64,000 nt of DNA from Pseudoroseomonas aestuarii (GTDB lineage: Bacteria > Pseudomonadota > Alphaproteobacteria > Acetobacterales > Acetobacteraceae), in the NCBI RefSeq assembly GCF_042651065.1, contig NZ_JBHSCH010000002.1, positions 62,001 through 126,000 of the forward strand, in the 5' to 3' direction. The notes below the pieces were generated by a model. The model searched no databases, had not been told where the DNA came from, and saw nothing but the letters and a program-made list of their open reading frames with translations. Of the stretch, positions 1-8,309 are shown in pieces; within the stretch, counting starts at the first letter, position 1, and the number at the start of each line of letters is the position of its first letter. Position numbers and translations under genes: made by a program.

Positions 1-356
1 TGGAGCGGCGGGTGCTGCGGCCCCACCCGGCGCTGCGGCTGCTGGCCTCGGCGCAGCCGGTGGTGACGATCTGGGCGATGCAGGTGGGCGAGATGCCGCT
101 CGGGCCCCTCTCCGCCTGGCAGCCGGAGGCGGCGCTGGTGACACGGCCGCACCAGGCCGTGCTGGTGCACCGCCTGCCGCCCGGGGGGGTGGCCCTCGCC
201 CGTGCCCTGGCGGCGGGCCGGCCGCTGGGTGAGGCCGCCGGGCAGGCCCTCGCCGGGCATCCCGGCCTCGACCTGCCCTCGGTGCTTTCCATCCTCATCG
301 GCCAGGGCGCCTTCCGTCAGGAACGCGGCCCGCGCAGCCATGGAGCCCCCGCATGA
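1..356 (+). CDS. DUF2063 (HvfC/BufC family) protein, C-terminal part
   Basis: The gene enters from the left edge; its frame begins at base 3 and ends at TGA 354-356. The visible ~117 residues match the C-terminal half of the DUF2063 family: HPALRLL, an aromatic/IWA stretch, then EAALVTRP and a final LDLPSVLSILIGQGAF helix. Proteins of this family sit with DUF692 proteins and are implicated in making or transporting copper/zinc-related peptides (bufferin/HvfABC-type clusters). The stop overlaps the ATG of the next gene (ATGA), and that gene is DoxX-like, which is the usual partner in such clusters. The DUF692 and small precursor genes would lie just upstream of the window. Confidence 0.72.
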   Translation, partial: ERRVLRPHPALRLLASAQPVVTIWAMQVGEMPLGPLSAWQPEAALVTRPHQAVLVHRLPPGGVALARALAAGRPLGEAAGQALAGHPGLDLPSVLSILIGQGAFRQERGPRSHGAPA

Positions 357-772
357 ACCGCCCCGCCCTGACCCTGGAGGATGGCCTGCTGCTGGCCAGC
401 CGCGTCTTCCCCGCCGCCATCTTCTGGCAGTCCGGCCGCACCAAGGTGGAGGGCTTCGCCCTGGCGCCCGGCACGGTGGAGCTGTTCCGCGACGAATACG
501 CCCTGCCGCTGCTGGACCCCGGCGTGGCGGCGGTGCTGGCGGCGGCGGCCGAGCACGCCTTCCCGCTGCTGCTGGTGCTGGGGCTGGGCAGCCGGCTGGC
601 GGCGCTGGCGCTGCTGGGGATGACGCTGGTGATCCAGTTCTTCGTCTACCCGGGCGCCTGGCCGACGCATGGCGTCTGGGCGGCCTGCCTGCTCTGGGTG
701 GCGGTGCGCGGCGGCGGGCGGCTGGCGCTGGAGGCCTGGCTGCCGGTGCCGCCGCGCCCCGCAACGCGGTGA
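353..772 (+). CDS. DoxX family membrane protein
   Basis: A 139-residue protein with about four hydrophobic segments and the DoxX hallmarks: an early RVFPAAIFWQSGRTKVEGF stretch (the FxxxGxxK region), and a central EHAFPLLLVLGLGSRLAAL segment. It overlaps the preceding DUF2063 gene by four bases, so the two are very likely translated together. DoxX/HvfX proteins are inner-membrane proteins of uncertain biochemistry that accompany DUF692-DUF2063 peptide clusters. The C-terminus (LPVPPRPATR) is short and basic. The assignment to DoxX is firm; the role in the cluster is inferred from family synteny. Confidence 0.8.
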   Translation: MNRPALTLEDGLLLASRVFPAAIFWQSGRTKVEGFALAPGTVELFRDEYALPLLDPGVAAVLAAAAEHAFPLLLVLGLGSRLAALALLGMTLVIQFFVYPGAWPTHGVWAACLLWVAVRGGGRLALEAWLPVPPRPATR

Positions 773-807
773 CGAAAGAGGTGCGGGGCCGTGCGGCCCC
801 GCACCGC

Positions 808-1974
808 TCAGTTGGCCGGCTGCTTCCGGCGGGCGCCGTTGCGGTGCAGGAGGAACTCGCGCCCCAGCTTGACCCGCGCCACGCCGTCATAGGAGACGAT
901 GTCGGCCGTGGCGTAGGTCTCGCTCCAGGTGTTGGGGATGAAGCTGCCGGTGCCGACCACGTCGATCGGCGCGCGCGCCTCGTTCATCACCCGGCACTTG
1001 GTCACGCCGAAGCCGGAGGAGGCGACGATCCGCACCTTCGGGAAGCCCGCCTCGTCCAGCGCCTCGCGGATGCGCCAGATGGCGGCGGCGGAGACGCCGG
1101 TGCCCACCAGATGCCGCAGTTCCGTCTCCGAGCGGTAGCGGCGGATGGCGCCGGGCACATGGCGTTCCAGCACGGCGTAGGATTCCGCCGGGTCCAGCCC
1201 TTCCAGGAAGCGGCCGCCATGGGTGTCCAGCCGCACCGCCAGCCGCCCGCTCTCCGCCAGCTCGGGGAAGCGCTGGCAGACGCCGAGGCTGTCCGTCACC
1301 TCGCGGCCGAAATAGTCCACCAGCACCGTCAGCGGCTCGTCCGGGTAGGTCTCGTGGAACATCTCGGCGGCGCGCACCGTGCTGCGGGCGTAGCCGATCA
1401 GCGCGTGCGGCATGGTGCCGTAGCCATGGCTCTTGCCGAACCAGTGGGCCGTGGCGTCGTTGGCGTTGCCGATGAAGCCCTTCGCCCCCTCGCGCTGCGC
1501 CGCGGCGCTGCCGACCGAGGCGGCATAGGCCATCATCTCCTGCATCTCGGCGCCGGCGCAGTGGCGGGCATCCATGGCCAGGAAGCTGGCGCGGGGCAGT
1601 TCCAGCGCCATCTGGAAGGCGTTGTGCGCCGCCACGCAGGCGGGGCCGAGCTTCTGGAGATAGAGCGTCTCCAGATCGGCCAGCGCATGGAAGGAGCCGG
1701 TGAGATAGACCATCGGGTCGCCCGCGCCGACCCACTCGCCTTCCTTGTGCACCAGCTCGATCTCGAAGGGCGTGCCACGCGCCGCCGAGACCCGCTCCAG
1801 CCAGTCGATCATCAGCCTTGGCGCGGAGACCACGGGGCGGCGCATGAACACCGCGTAGGTGACCCGCGCATCCCCAAACCGGCCGACGATGGCCTTGGTG
1901 CGGTTGAAATAGGCGTCCGTCTGGCGGGCGATGGCGGTGTCCTCCACCATCGCCGAGTTGTGGCCCTGCGTCAC
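808..1974 (-). CDS. pncB: Nicotinate phosphoribosyltransferase family protein
   Basis: The protein (388 aa from GTG 1974, or 380 aa from ATG 1950) matches the nicotinate phosphoribosyltransferase family, which converts nicotinate and PRPP to nicotinate mononucleotide in cytoplasmic NAD salvage. Supporting stretches are an N-terminal DAYFNRTKAIV, HNAFQMALELP, and the C-terminal phosphate-binding region GVGTGSFIPN-like (VVGTGSFIPNTWSETYATAD). GTG 1974 is preferred here because it overlaps the TGA of the DAHP synthase gene as GTGA, the sign of translational coupling; neither start has a strong Shine-Dalgarno. Pairing of NAD salvage with aromatic biosynthesis is unusual, and the substrate could be a related pyridine or purine base. 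Confidence 0.78.
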   Translation of the reverse strand: MTQGHNSAMVEDTAIARQTDAYFNRTKAIVGRFGDARVTYAVFMRRPVVSAPRLMIDWLERVSAARGTPFEIELVHKEGEWVGAGDPMVYLTGSFHALADLETLYLQKLGPACVAAHNAFQMALELPRASFLAMDARHCAGAEMQEMMAYAASVGSAAAQREGAKGFIGNANDATAHWFGKSHGYGTMPHALIGYARSTVRAAEMFHETYPDEPLTVLVDYFGREVTDSLGVCQRFPELAESGRLAVRLDTHGGRFLEGLDPAESYAVLERHVPGAIRRYRSETELRHLVGTGVSAAAIWRIREALDEAGFPKVRIVASSGFGVTKCRVMNEARAPIDVVGTGSFIPNTWSETYATADIVSYDGVARVKLGREFLLHRNGARRKQPAN

Positions 1975-3350
1975 TGCGCCGCGATCAGCGGCAGCGCCGC
2001 GCCCTCCGGCCGGCGGGCCTTCAGCTCCTCCGCCACCAGGAAGGCCAGCTCCAGCGCCTGCTCGGCGTTCAGGCGCGGGTCGCAGAAGGTGGCGTAGTTG
2101 GCGGAGAGGTCGGCCTCCGTCAGGCGGTGGGCGCCGCCCACGCACTCCGTCACGTTGCTGCCGGTCATCTCGACATGCACGCCGCCGGGCCAGGTGCCCA
2201 CCTCCTGGTGCGCGTCGAAGAAGCCGCGCAGCTCGGCCAGGATGGAATCGAAGGAGCGGGTCTTGTAGCTGCCGGCGGTGTGGGTGTTGCCGTGCATCGG
2301 GTCGCACAACCACACCACCTCGCGCCCCGCGCGCTGGATGGCGCGCAGCAGCGGCGGCAGCTTCTCGCCCACCTTCTGCGCCCCCATGCGGCTGATCAGC
2401 GTCAGCCGCCCGGGGATGTTCTCGGGGTTCAGGATCTCGGTCAGGCGCACCAGCTCGTCGGCATCCGTGGTCGGGCCGACCTTCAGGCCGAGTGGGTTCT
2501 TCACCCCGCGCAGGAACTCCACATGCGCGCCATCCGGCTGCCGCGTGCGGTCGCCGATCCAGAGGAAGTGCGCCGAGCAGGCATACCAGTCGCCCGTGGT
2601 CGAATCGACGCGGGTCAGCGCCTCCTCATAGGGCAGCAGCAGCGCCTCGTGGCTGGTGTAGAACTCCGTCTCGCGCATCTGCGGCGCCGAGGCCACGCCG
2701 CAGGCGGCCATGAAGCGCAGCGTCTCGTCGATGCGGTTGGCCAGGTCCTGGTAGCGCTCGGCCAGCGGCGAGCGGGCGACGAAGCCCAGGTTCCAGCGGT
2801 GCACCTCGTGCAGGTCGGCATAGCCGCCGGTGGCGAAGGCGCGCAGCAGGTTCAGCGTGCCGGCCGACTGCATGTAGGCGAATTCCATCCGCCCGGGATC
2901 GGGGATGCGCGCCTCGGGGGTGAATTCGGGGCCGTTGATGATGTCGCCGCGGTAGGAGGGCAGCGTGACCCCATCCTGCGTCTCGGTGTCCGAGGAGCGC
3001 GGCTTGGCGAACTGCCCGGCCATGCGGCCGAGCTTCACCACCGGCAGCGAGGCGCCGAAGGTGAGCACCACCGCCATCTGCAGCAGCACCCGGAAGGTGT
3101 CGCGGATCGGGTTGGCCTTGAAGTCGGCGAAGCTCTCGGCGCAGTCGCCGCCCTGCAGCACGAAGGCCCGGCCCTGCCCGGCGAGGGCCAGGGCCTGCTG
3201 CAGCCTGCGGGCCTCGCCTGCAAACACCAGCGGGGGAAAGCTCGCGAGCCTGGCTTCCATCGCATTCAGCCTGGCCTGGTCCGGATAGTCCGGAACCTGC
3301 CGGATCGGCATTTCTCGCCAGCTTCCGGGCTGCCACCCGCGCACCGTCAT
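1971..3350 (-). CDS. Class II 3-deoxy-7-phosphoheptulonate (DAHP) synthase
   Basis: A 459-residue protein of the plant/Mycobacterium-type class II DAHP synthase family, the first step of the shikimate pathway (erythrose 4-phosphate plus phosphoenolpyruvate). Characteristic stretches are FVLQGGDCAESF near residue 80, VKLGRMAGQFAKPRS, LPSYRGDIINGPEF, the metal/substrate region SAHFLWIGDRTR, and LCDPMHGNT near residue 340. Length is usual for the family. Start ATG 3350 opens MTVRGWQPGSW, the normal N-terminal WxPxSW motif. Its TGA overlaps the next gene's GTG. No leader peptide or attenuator rich in aromatic codons was seen upstream in 3351-3453. Confidence 0.92.
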   Translation of the reverse strand: MTVRGWQPGSWREMPIRQVPDYPDQARLNAMEARLASFPPLVFAGEARRLQQALALAGQGRAFVLQGGDCAESFADFKANPIRDTFRVLLQMAVVLTFGASLPVVKLGRMAGQFAKPRSSDTETQDGVTLPSYRGDIINGPEFTPEARIPDPGRMEFAYMQSAGTLNLLRAFATGGYADLHEVHRWNLGFVARSPLAERYQDLANRIDETLRFMAACGVASAPQMRETEFYTSHEALLLPYEEALTRVDSTTGDWYACSAHFLWIGDRTRQPDGAHVEFLRGVKNPLGLKVGPTTDADELVRLTEILNPENIPGRLTLISRMGAQKVGEKLPPLLRAIQRAGREVVWLCDPMHGNTHTAGSYKTRSFDSILAELRGFFDAHQEVGTWPGGVHVEMTGSNVTECVGGAHRLTEADLSANYATFCDPRLNAEQALELAFLVAEELKARRPEGAALPLIAAQ

Positions 3351-3453
3351 GACACTTAGCGTCCTCAGACTATTTCTTGGCCGGGCAGGATAAACCCAGC
3401 ACGCCCCCGAGTGCTACGGCCGAAGCACCCGCGCAGCGCATGGAAGCCGTGTC

Positions 3454-5037
3454 TCAGCCCGGCAGCAGGGCCGGATTTCCCGCCTCCACCACGAAGCGCC
3501 CCCGCTCCTCCCGCGCCGCGCCGGGCCGGGTGACGGCGGCGACGGCCACGAAGGCGCTCTCCACCCGCCCTTCCCGCGCCTCGTGCAGGGTGTAGCCGCG
3601 CCGGTTGTTGAAGAAGCGGAGGTGCGGGTTGCGCGCCAGCATCGCCGGCGTGGTGCCAAGCTGCTCCGAGCCGTCGCCACCCGAGGAGATGGAGGTGGCG
3701 ACGTATTCCACCCCCAGCGCCGGCCCCTCCGCGGCGTCGCGGTGCAGCGTTCCGGCCCAGGCACTGTGCACGTCGCCCGAGAGCACCAGCAGGTCGCGCA
3801 GCCCGGCGGCCTCGGCGCCGGCCAGCAGCCGCTCCCGCGCCGCCGGGTAGCCGTCCCACTTGTCCATCGACAGGCGCGGCGGCTCACCGCCGAAGGCGCG
3901 GCGCAGCATCGGCACCTGCTGGGCCAGCAGCGTCCAGCGTGCCCGGCCGGGGCGGAGGCGCTCCGCCAGCCAGGCCTCCTGCGCCGGCCCCAGCATCTGC
4001 GCCGCCGGGTCGTCCCAGGCAGCGCAGGGCGCCACGGTGCCGTCGCCGCAGGGCTGGTCGGTGCGGAAGCTGCGGGTGTCCAGCACCGAGACCTCCAGCA
4101 GCCGCCCGAAGCGGAAGCCGCGCCAGGCGGTGATCTCCGGCCCGCGCGGCAGTTGCGCGGCGCGCAGCGGCATGTGCTCGTACCAGGCCTGGAAGGCGGC
4201 CTGCCTGCGCAGCGCGAAGATCTCGGGCGGCACGGCGGGCCGGCCATGCCGTGTGCCGTCATCGGCCGAGAAGGCGCCGGCCCAGTCATTGTGCACCTCG
4301 TGGTCGTCGAAGGAGGGTAGGAAGGGGTGCGCCGCATGCGCCGCCGCGAGGTGGGGGTCGAGGCGGTACTGGGCGTAGCGGTTGCGGTAGTCGTCGAGCG
4401 AATACAGCTCGTCGGAATTGTGCCGGCGTGGCTGGCCGCCGCGCGGGGCGCCCTCGTAGATGTAGTCGCCATAGTGGAACACGAAGTCGAGTTCCGGCTC
4501 CTCCGCGATGTGCCGCCAGGCGGTGAAGTGGCCGTGCTCGTAGTGCTGGCAGCCGGCCTGGGCGAAGCGCAGCCGCCCCGGCATCGCCCCCGGCGCCGGC
4601 GCGGTGCGGGTGCGGCCCACGAGCGAGAGCGACTCGCCGGCGCGGAAGCGGTACCAGTAGGGCCGCCCCGGCCGCAGCCCGGAGACCTCCACATGCACGG
4701 CATGGCCCAGCTCCGGCCGCGCCAGCGCCACCCCCTCGGCGGCGATGGTCCGCATCTCCGGCTCCTCCGCCACCTGCCAGGAGACCGGCACGGCGCGCCT
4801 CGGCATGCCGCCCCCCGCCAGCGGCTCCGGCGCCAGCCGGGTCCAGAGCACCACGCCATCCGGCCAGGGCTCGCCGGAGGCGACGCCAAGGGTGAAGGGG
4901 TCGGCCGTGAAGCGCGGCTGCGCCCAGGCGTGGCGGGCGGCGGGCGGCTGCAGCGCGGCCAGCGCCGTGAGCCCCGCGGCACCGCGCAGCAGGCCACGGC
5001 GGGAAAGCTCCAGGATGTGGCGGGCGGTGCTGTCCAT
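3454..5037 (-). CDS. phoD: PhoD-family alkaline phosphatase, Tat-exported
   Basis: A 527-residue secreted phosphodiesterase/phosphomonoesterase of the PhoD family, which releases phosphate from esters in the periplasm and uses calcium and iron. ATG 5037 gives an N-terminus with a twin-arginine signal (SRRGLLRGAAGL) and an AWAQ-type cleavage region near residue 40; the longer frame adds only a low-quality arginine-rich lead. Metal-ligand motifs are visible: GDYIYEG, FDDHEVHNDW and LSGDVHSAW. An N-terminal fibronectin-like PhoD_N domain (DPFTLGVASGEPWPDGVVLWTRL) precedes the catalytic domain. It is a single gene on the minus strand; no Pho box was recognised upstream. Confidence 0.9.
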   Translation of the reverse strand: MDSTARHILELSRRGLLRGAAGLTALAALQPPAARHAWAQPRFTADPFTLGVASGEPWPDGVVLWTRLAPEPLAGGGMPRRAVPVSWQVAEEPEMRTIAAEGVALARPELGHAVHVEVSGLRPGRPYWYRFRAGESLSLVGRTRTAPAPGAMPGRLRFAQAGCQHYEHGHFTAWRHIAEEPELDFVFHYGDYIYEGAPRGGQPRRHNSDELYSLDDYRNRYAQYRLDPHLAAAHAAHPFLPSFDDHEVHNDWAGAFSADDGTRHGRPAVPPEIFALRRQAAFQAWYEHMPLRAAQLPRGPEITAWRGFRFGRLLEVSVLDTRSFRTDQPCGDGTVAPCAAWDDPAAQMLGPAQEAWLAERLRPGRARWTLLAQQVPMLRRAFGGEPPRLSMDKWDGYPAARERLLAGAEAAGLRDLLVLSGDVHSAWAGTLHRDAAEGPALGVEYVATSISSGGDGSEQLGTTPAMLARNPHLRFFNNRRGYTLHEAREGRVESAFVAVAAVTRPGAAREERGRFVVEAGNPALLPG

Positions 5038-5106
5038 AGCGGGCCTCGGGCGGAGTCGGCGGGCGCGCAGCATGCCATGCCGGCCATGACCGGCGGATGA
5101 CGCCCC

Positions 5107-5694
5107 TCAGCCGAGCAGCGGCAGCAGGCTGGCGGCCAGCAGCAGGCCCATCGCGGCGTTGAACACGCGCCAGGCGCGCGGCGTGCGCAGCGCCCGCCCG
5201 GCGCCAAGGCCGAGCGCCACCCACACGGCGAGGCAGGGCAGCGAGACCACCCCGAAGGCCAGGGCGATGCGCAGCCCGCCGGCCAGCGCCCCTTCCCCCG
5301 GCACCGAGAAGGCGGCCATGGCCGCCAGCCCCACCAGCCAGGCCTTGGGGTTCACCCACTGGAAGGCGGCGGCGGCCCAGAAGCCCATCACCCGCGCGGG
5401 CGCGCCGGGCGCCGGCGGCGGCGCGGTGCCGATGCGGAAGGCCAGCCAGAGCAGCCACCCCGCCCCCACCCAGCGCATGGCGGATTGCGCCGCGGGGCTG
5501 GCCGCCAGCGGCGCCGCCAGCCCCAGCGCCACCACCAGCAGCAGGACCACGAAGCCGGCCGAGATGCCGAGCATGGCCGGCAGTGGCGCCCGCGCCCCGC
5601 CGCGCGCGGCCATGGCCGCCACCATCAGCGTGTTCGGCCCCGGCGTGACCGAGGCGGCGATGGCGAAGCCCAGCAGCGGCAGCAGCGTTTCCAT
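5107..5694 (-). CDS. LysE/RhtB family amino-acid exporter
   Basis: A 195-residue integral membrane protein with about six hydrophobic segments. The family signature is at the N-terminus: FAIAASVTPGPNTLMVAAM, where the PGPN motif is the hallmark of LysE/RhtB translocators that export amino acids or their analogues by proton exchange. A second conserved stretch is FQWVNPKAWLVGLAAM near residue 125. The length is normal (about 200 aa). The gene stands alone between a PhoD gene on the same strand and the D-aminoacylase gene, so the substrate cannot be read from context, although export of D-amino acids released by the neighbouring enzyme is a possible link. Confidence 0.88.
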   Translation of the reverse strand: METLLPLLGFAIAASVTPGPNTLMVAAMAARGGARAPLPAMLGISAGFVVLLLVVALGLAAPLAASPAAQSAMRWVGAGWLLWLAFRIGTAPPPAPGAPARVMGFWAAAAFQWVNPKAWLVGLAAMAAFSVPGEGALAGGLRIALAFGVVSLPCLAVWVALGLGAGRALRTPRAWRVFNAAMGLLLAASLLPLLG

Positions 5695-5763
5695 GCCCGC
5701 AACGAAGCGCGAAACAGCATCAAGGTCAATGATACTGACCTTTCTGATTCTGCTCTGCAGGCC

Positions 5764-7215
5764 TCAGCGGTTGCGGGTGACCAGCCGGCCCGGCTTCTCG
5801 CCGGTCTCCTTGCCGCCCGCGAAGGTGGCCACGCCATTGGCCCAGACCTGCTCGATGCCGACGCTCATCTGCACCGGGTTCTCGAAGGTGGCGTTGTCCA
5901 TCACCGTGTTGGGGTCGAACAGCACGAGGTCGGCATAGGCGCCCTCGCGCAGCACGCCGCGGTCGACCATGCCGAAGACCTGCGCGGCGCGGCCGGTCAT
6001 CTTGTGGATGGCCGTCTCCATGTCGAACAGGCCGAGCTGGCGGGTGTAGAAGCCCAGCACACGCGGGAAGGTGCCCCACAGGCGCGGGTGCGGCTTCTCG
6101 TCATGCGGCAGTCCGTCGGAGCCGATCATCGAGAGCGGGTGGCGCATGATGCGGCGCACATCCTCCTCGTCCATCTGGAAGGTGACGGCGCCGGCCGGCG
6201 TCAGCCGCTCGGCGGCGGCGCGCAGGTCGGTGTTCCAGCCGCGCGCAATCTCGGAGAGATCCTTTCCCGCCATCTCCGGATAGGGGACGGACCAGGTGAT
6301 GATGGTGCGCAGGTCGTCGCGCACCCGGTCGGGCATCAGCACGGTGGAGCCGGCGGGGTAGGGATAGACGTCATAGGCCACCTCCTGCATCGAGGCGGCG
6401 GCCTGGATCAGCGCCAGGGTCTGCACCGAGCGGCCGTAATTCTCCGGCATCGAGCACTTGTGGTGGCTGATATGCGCCGGCACGCCGAGGCGGCGGGCGA
6501 TCTTCAGCGTCTCCTCGATCGAGGCGCAGATCTTGTCCGCCTCGTCGCGCATGTGGGTGACGTAGAGGCCGCCCATGGTGCGCATCGCCTCGCCCACCGC
6601 GATCACCTCCTCGGTGGAGGCCTGGGCATTCGGCGCGTAGTAGAGGCCGGTGGAGAAGCCGGAGCCGCCCTCGGCCAGCGCCTGCTTCAGCCGCGTCTGC
6701 ATGCGCAGGATCTCGGCGTCCGTCGCGGCGCGGTAGGGATCGCCGCCCATCGCCTCGACGCGCAGCGTCTGGTGGCCGATCAGCGCGTAGGTGTTCACCT
6801 CGCTGCCCTTCGTCTTCAGCGCGTGGGCGTAGTCGCCGAAGCTGTCGAAGGTCCACCACTGCTCGTCGCCCAGCAGGTCGAGCGGCGCGGGCGGGCGCTT
6901 GGCGGTGTGGCGCATGGGCGAGAGGCTGATGCCGCAATTGCCCACCACCACGGTGGTGACGCCCTGGCTGATCTTGCACAGCGTGCAGGCCGGGCCGCAG
7001 AGCACGGCGCGGTCGTCATGCGTGTGCGCGTCGATGAAGCCCGGCGCGATGGCCTTGCCGGTGCCGATCACCTCGCGGTCGGCACTCATGCCGCCGAGGT
7101 CGCCGACCCCCACGATGCGGTCGCCGCTGACGCCGACATCGCCCACCCGGCGCGGCCCCCCCGTGCCGTCGTAGATCGTGGCATCGCGGATGATGAGGTC
7201 GCAGCGGAGCGCCAT
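5764..7215 (-). CDS. D-aminoacylase / N-acyl-D-amino-acid deacylase family amidohydrolase
   Basis: A 483-residue amidohydrolase of the D-aminoacylase family, which hydrolyses N-acyl-D-amino acids in the cytoplasm. It has the N-terminal beta-sandwich start LIIRDATIYDGTGGPR, the first metal motif FIDAHTHDD, a second histidine region HISHHKCSMPENYGRS, and the late aspartate region IGSDGLPHD followed by PRLWGTFPRVLG, all standard for this family. ATG 7215 has GAGGAT upstream with good spacing; the longer frame adds a non-conserved lead. It is transcribed divergently from an IclR regulator, which probably controls it. Substrate range (D-Glu, D-Asp or broad) cannot be read from the sequence. Confidence 0.88.
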   Translation of the reverse strand: MALRCDLIIRDATIYDGTGGPRRVGDVGVSGDRIVGVGDLGGMSADREVIGTGKAIAPGFIDAHTHDDRAVLCGPACTLCKISQGVTTVVVGNCGISLSPMRHTAKRPPAPLDLLGDEQWWTFDSFGDYAHALKTKGSEVNTYALIGHQTLRVEAMGGDPYRAATDAEILRMQTRLKQALAEGGSGFSTGLYYAPNAQASTEEVIAVGEAMRTMGGLYVTHMRDEADKICASIEETLKIARRLGVPAHISHHKCSMPENYGRSVQTLALIQAAASMQEVAYDVYPYPAGSTVLMPDRVRDDLRTIITWSVPYPEMAGKDLSEIARGWNTDLRAAAERLTPAGAVTFQMDEEDVRRIMRHPLSMIGSDGLPHDEKPHPRLWGTFPRVLGFYTRQLGLFDMETAIHKMTGRAAQVFGMVDRGVLREGAYADLVLFDPNTVMDNATFENPVQMSVGIEQVWANGVATFAGGKETGEKPGRLVTRNR

Positions 7216-7401
7216 GGCGGACAGATCCTCTTGGCAGGCGGCGGAGCCGCGGGAACAACGGACGGCAGGGCCGCGGATCATGCCCCCGTCCGGCGCGGTG
7301 ATCCAGGGCGGCAGGGCGGAAAGCGGCGGGTTTTTCCCCTTCGCTCTTGCACCATGGCCGCCATGGCCCCAAGACGCCCGGCACAACGGGAGGGGCCGGA
7401 A
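7216..7401. promoter_or_regulatory. Divergent promoter region between D-aminoacylase and iclR-type genes
   Basis: This 186-bp gap separates two divergent genes and must carry both promoters. It includes a short T-run (GGGTTTTTCCCC near 7330) that stands out against the GC-rich background, and the Shine-Dalgarno-like GGGAGGGG at 7388-7395 for the regulator gene. No clear palindrome typical of an IclR operator was found by eye, so the operator position is unresolved. Confidence 0.4.
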
Positions 7402-8169
7402 ATGGCGGACGACAGGCTGTTCGTGCAATCCTTGCAGAAGGGTCTGGCGCTGCTGGAGGCCTTCTCACGGCAGCCGGGCGAGCTGAGCCTGAACGAGCTG
7501 GCCGCCCTCTCCGGCATCGACCGCAGCTCCGCCCAGCGCATGGCCCACACACTGCTCAAGCTCGGCTACCTGGAGCGCGGCAACAACGGGCGCGGCTACA
7601 CGCCAGGCCGCAAGATCCTCGACCGCAGCTTCGACTTCCTGCGCAGCCGGCCGCTGGTGGAGCGCGCCACCCCGGTGGTGATCGACCTGCAGCGCAGCAC
7701 CGGCGAGCGCGTCGACCTCAGCCTGTTCGACGGCACCACCATCGTCTACGCGCTGCGCCGGCAGACCAAGCGGGAGACCTTCTTCGCCACGCTGGTGGGC
7801 CGCCGCCTGCCGAGCTTCACCGCCGCCGGCGGCCGCGCCTGCCTGGCCCACCTGCCGCGCGAGGAGGTGGCCGCGCTGCTCAACCGCGCCGATCTGCGCC
7901 CGGTGACGCCCAAGACGCTGCTCGACCCCGACGCCATCACCGCCCGCATCGACCTGGCCCGGCGCGAGGGCTACTGCCTGGCGCAGGAGGAGATGCTGAT
8001 CGGCGAGGTGGTGATCGGCGCCGCCATCCTCGACCAGCAGGGGCGGCCGGTGGGGGCGATCCATGTGGCCGGCTCGCTGGCCGAGTGGCCGGCGGCGCGC
8101 TTCGCCGCCCGCTTCGCGCCGCTGGCGCTGGAGGCGGCGCGCGCCCTGAGCGGCGGCAGCGGCCGCTGA
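7402..8169 (+). CDS. IclR family transcriptional regulator
   Basis: A 255-residue DNA-binding regulator. The N-terminal winged helix-turn-helix runs from about residue 8 to 75 (VQSLQKGLALLEAF, LSLNELAALSGIDRSSAQRM, LGYLERG). The C-terminal ligand-binding IclR domain follows, with ATLVGRRLPSFTAAGGRACL and a late AIHVAGSLAEW stretch. ATG 7402 was chosen because a strong GGGAGGGG lies about nine bases upstream and because the protein then opens just before the conserved VQSLxKGLxxLE. It is divergent from the D-aminoacylase gene and is probably its regulator, perhaps also of the downstream acylase and reductase genes. Confidence 0.92.
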   Translation: MADDRLFVQSLQKGLALLEAFSRQPGELSLNELAALSGIDRSSAQRMAHTLLKLGYLERGNNGRGYTPGRKILDRSFDFLRSRPLVERATPVVIDLQRSTGERVDLSLFDGTTIVYALRRQTKRETFFATLVGRRLPSFTAAGGRACLAHLPREEVAALLNRADLRPVTPKTLLDPDAITARIDLARREGYCLAQEEMLIGEVVIGAAILDQQGRPVGAIHVAGSLAEWPAARFAARFAPLALEAARALSGGSGR

Positions 8170-8309
8170 AGGCCGTTGCGCGGCGGGGATGGCGGGGCGG
8201 CAATCGCATGCCGATATCGCCTTGTCCCGCCACGGCTTTTCCCCGGATTGCGCCCCGCGGCGCGGGCTTCTAGCCTCCCGCCCTCGCGCTGCCAGGGACG
8301 CCGTGACCG

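Noticed and set aside
3351..3453. Attenuator/leader peptide upstream of DAHP synthase
   Set aside because: No short frame rich in Trp, Tyr or Phe codons and no paired terminator/antiterminator stems were visible.
7346..7401. In-frame extension of the IclR gene to ATG 7354 or further upstream
   Set aside because: The strong GGGAGGGG site serves ATG 7402 and the conserved start VQSLQKGLALLE lies directly after it.
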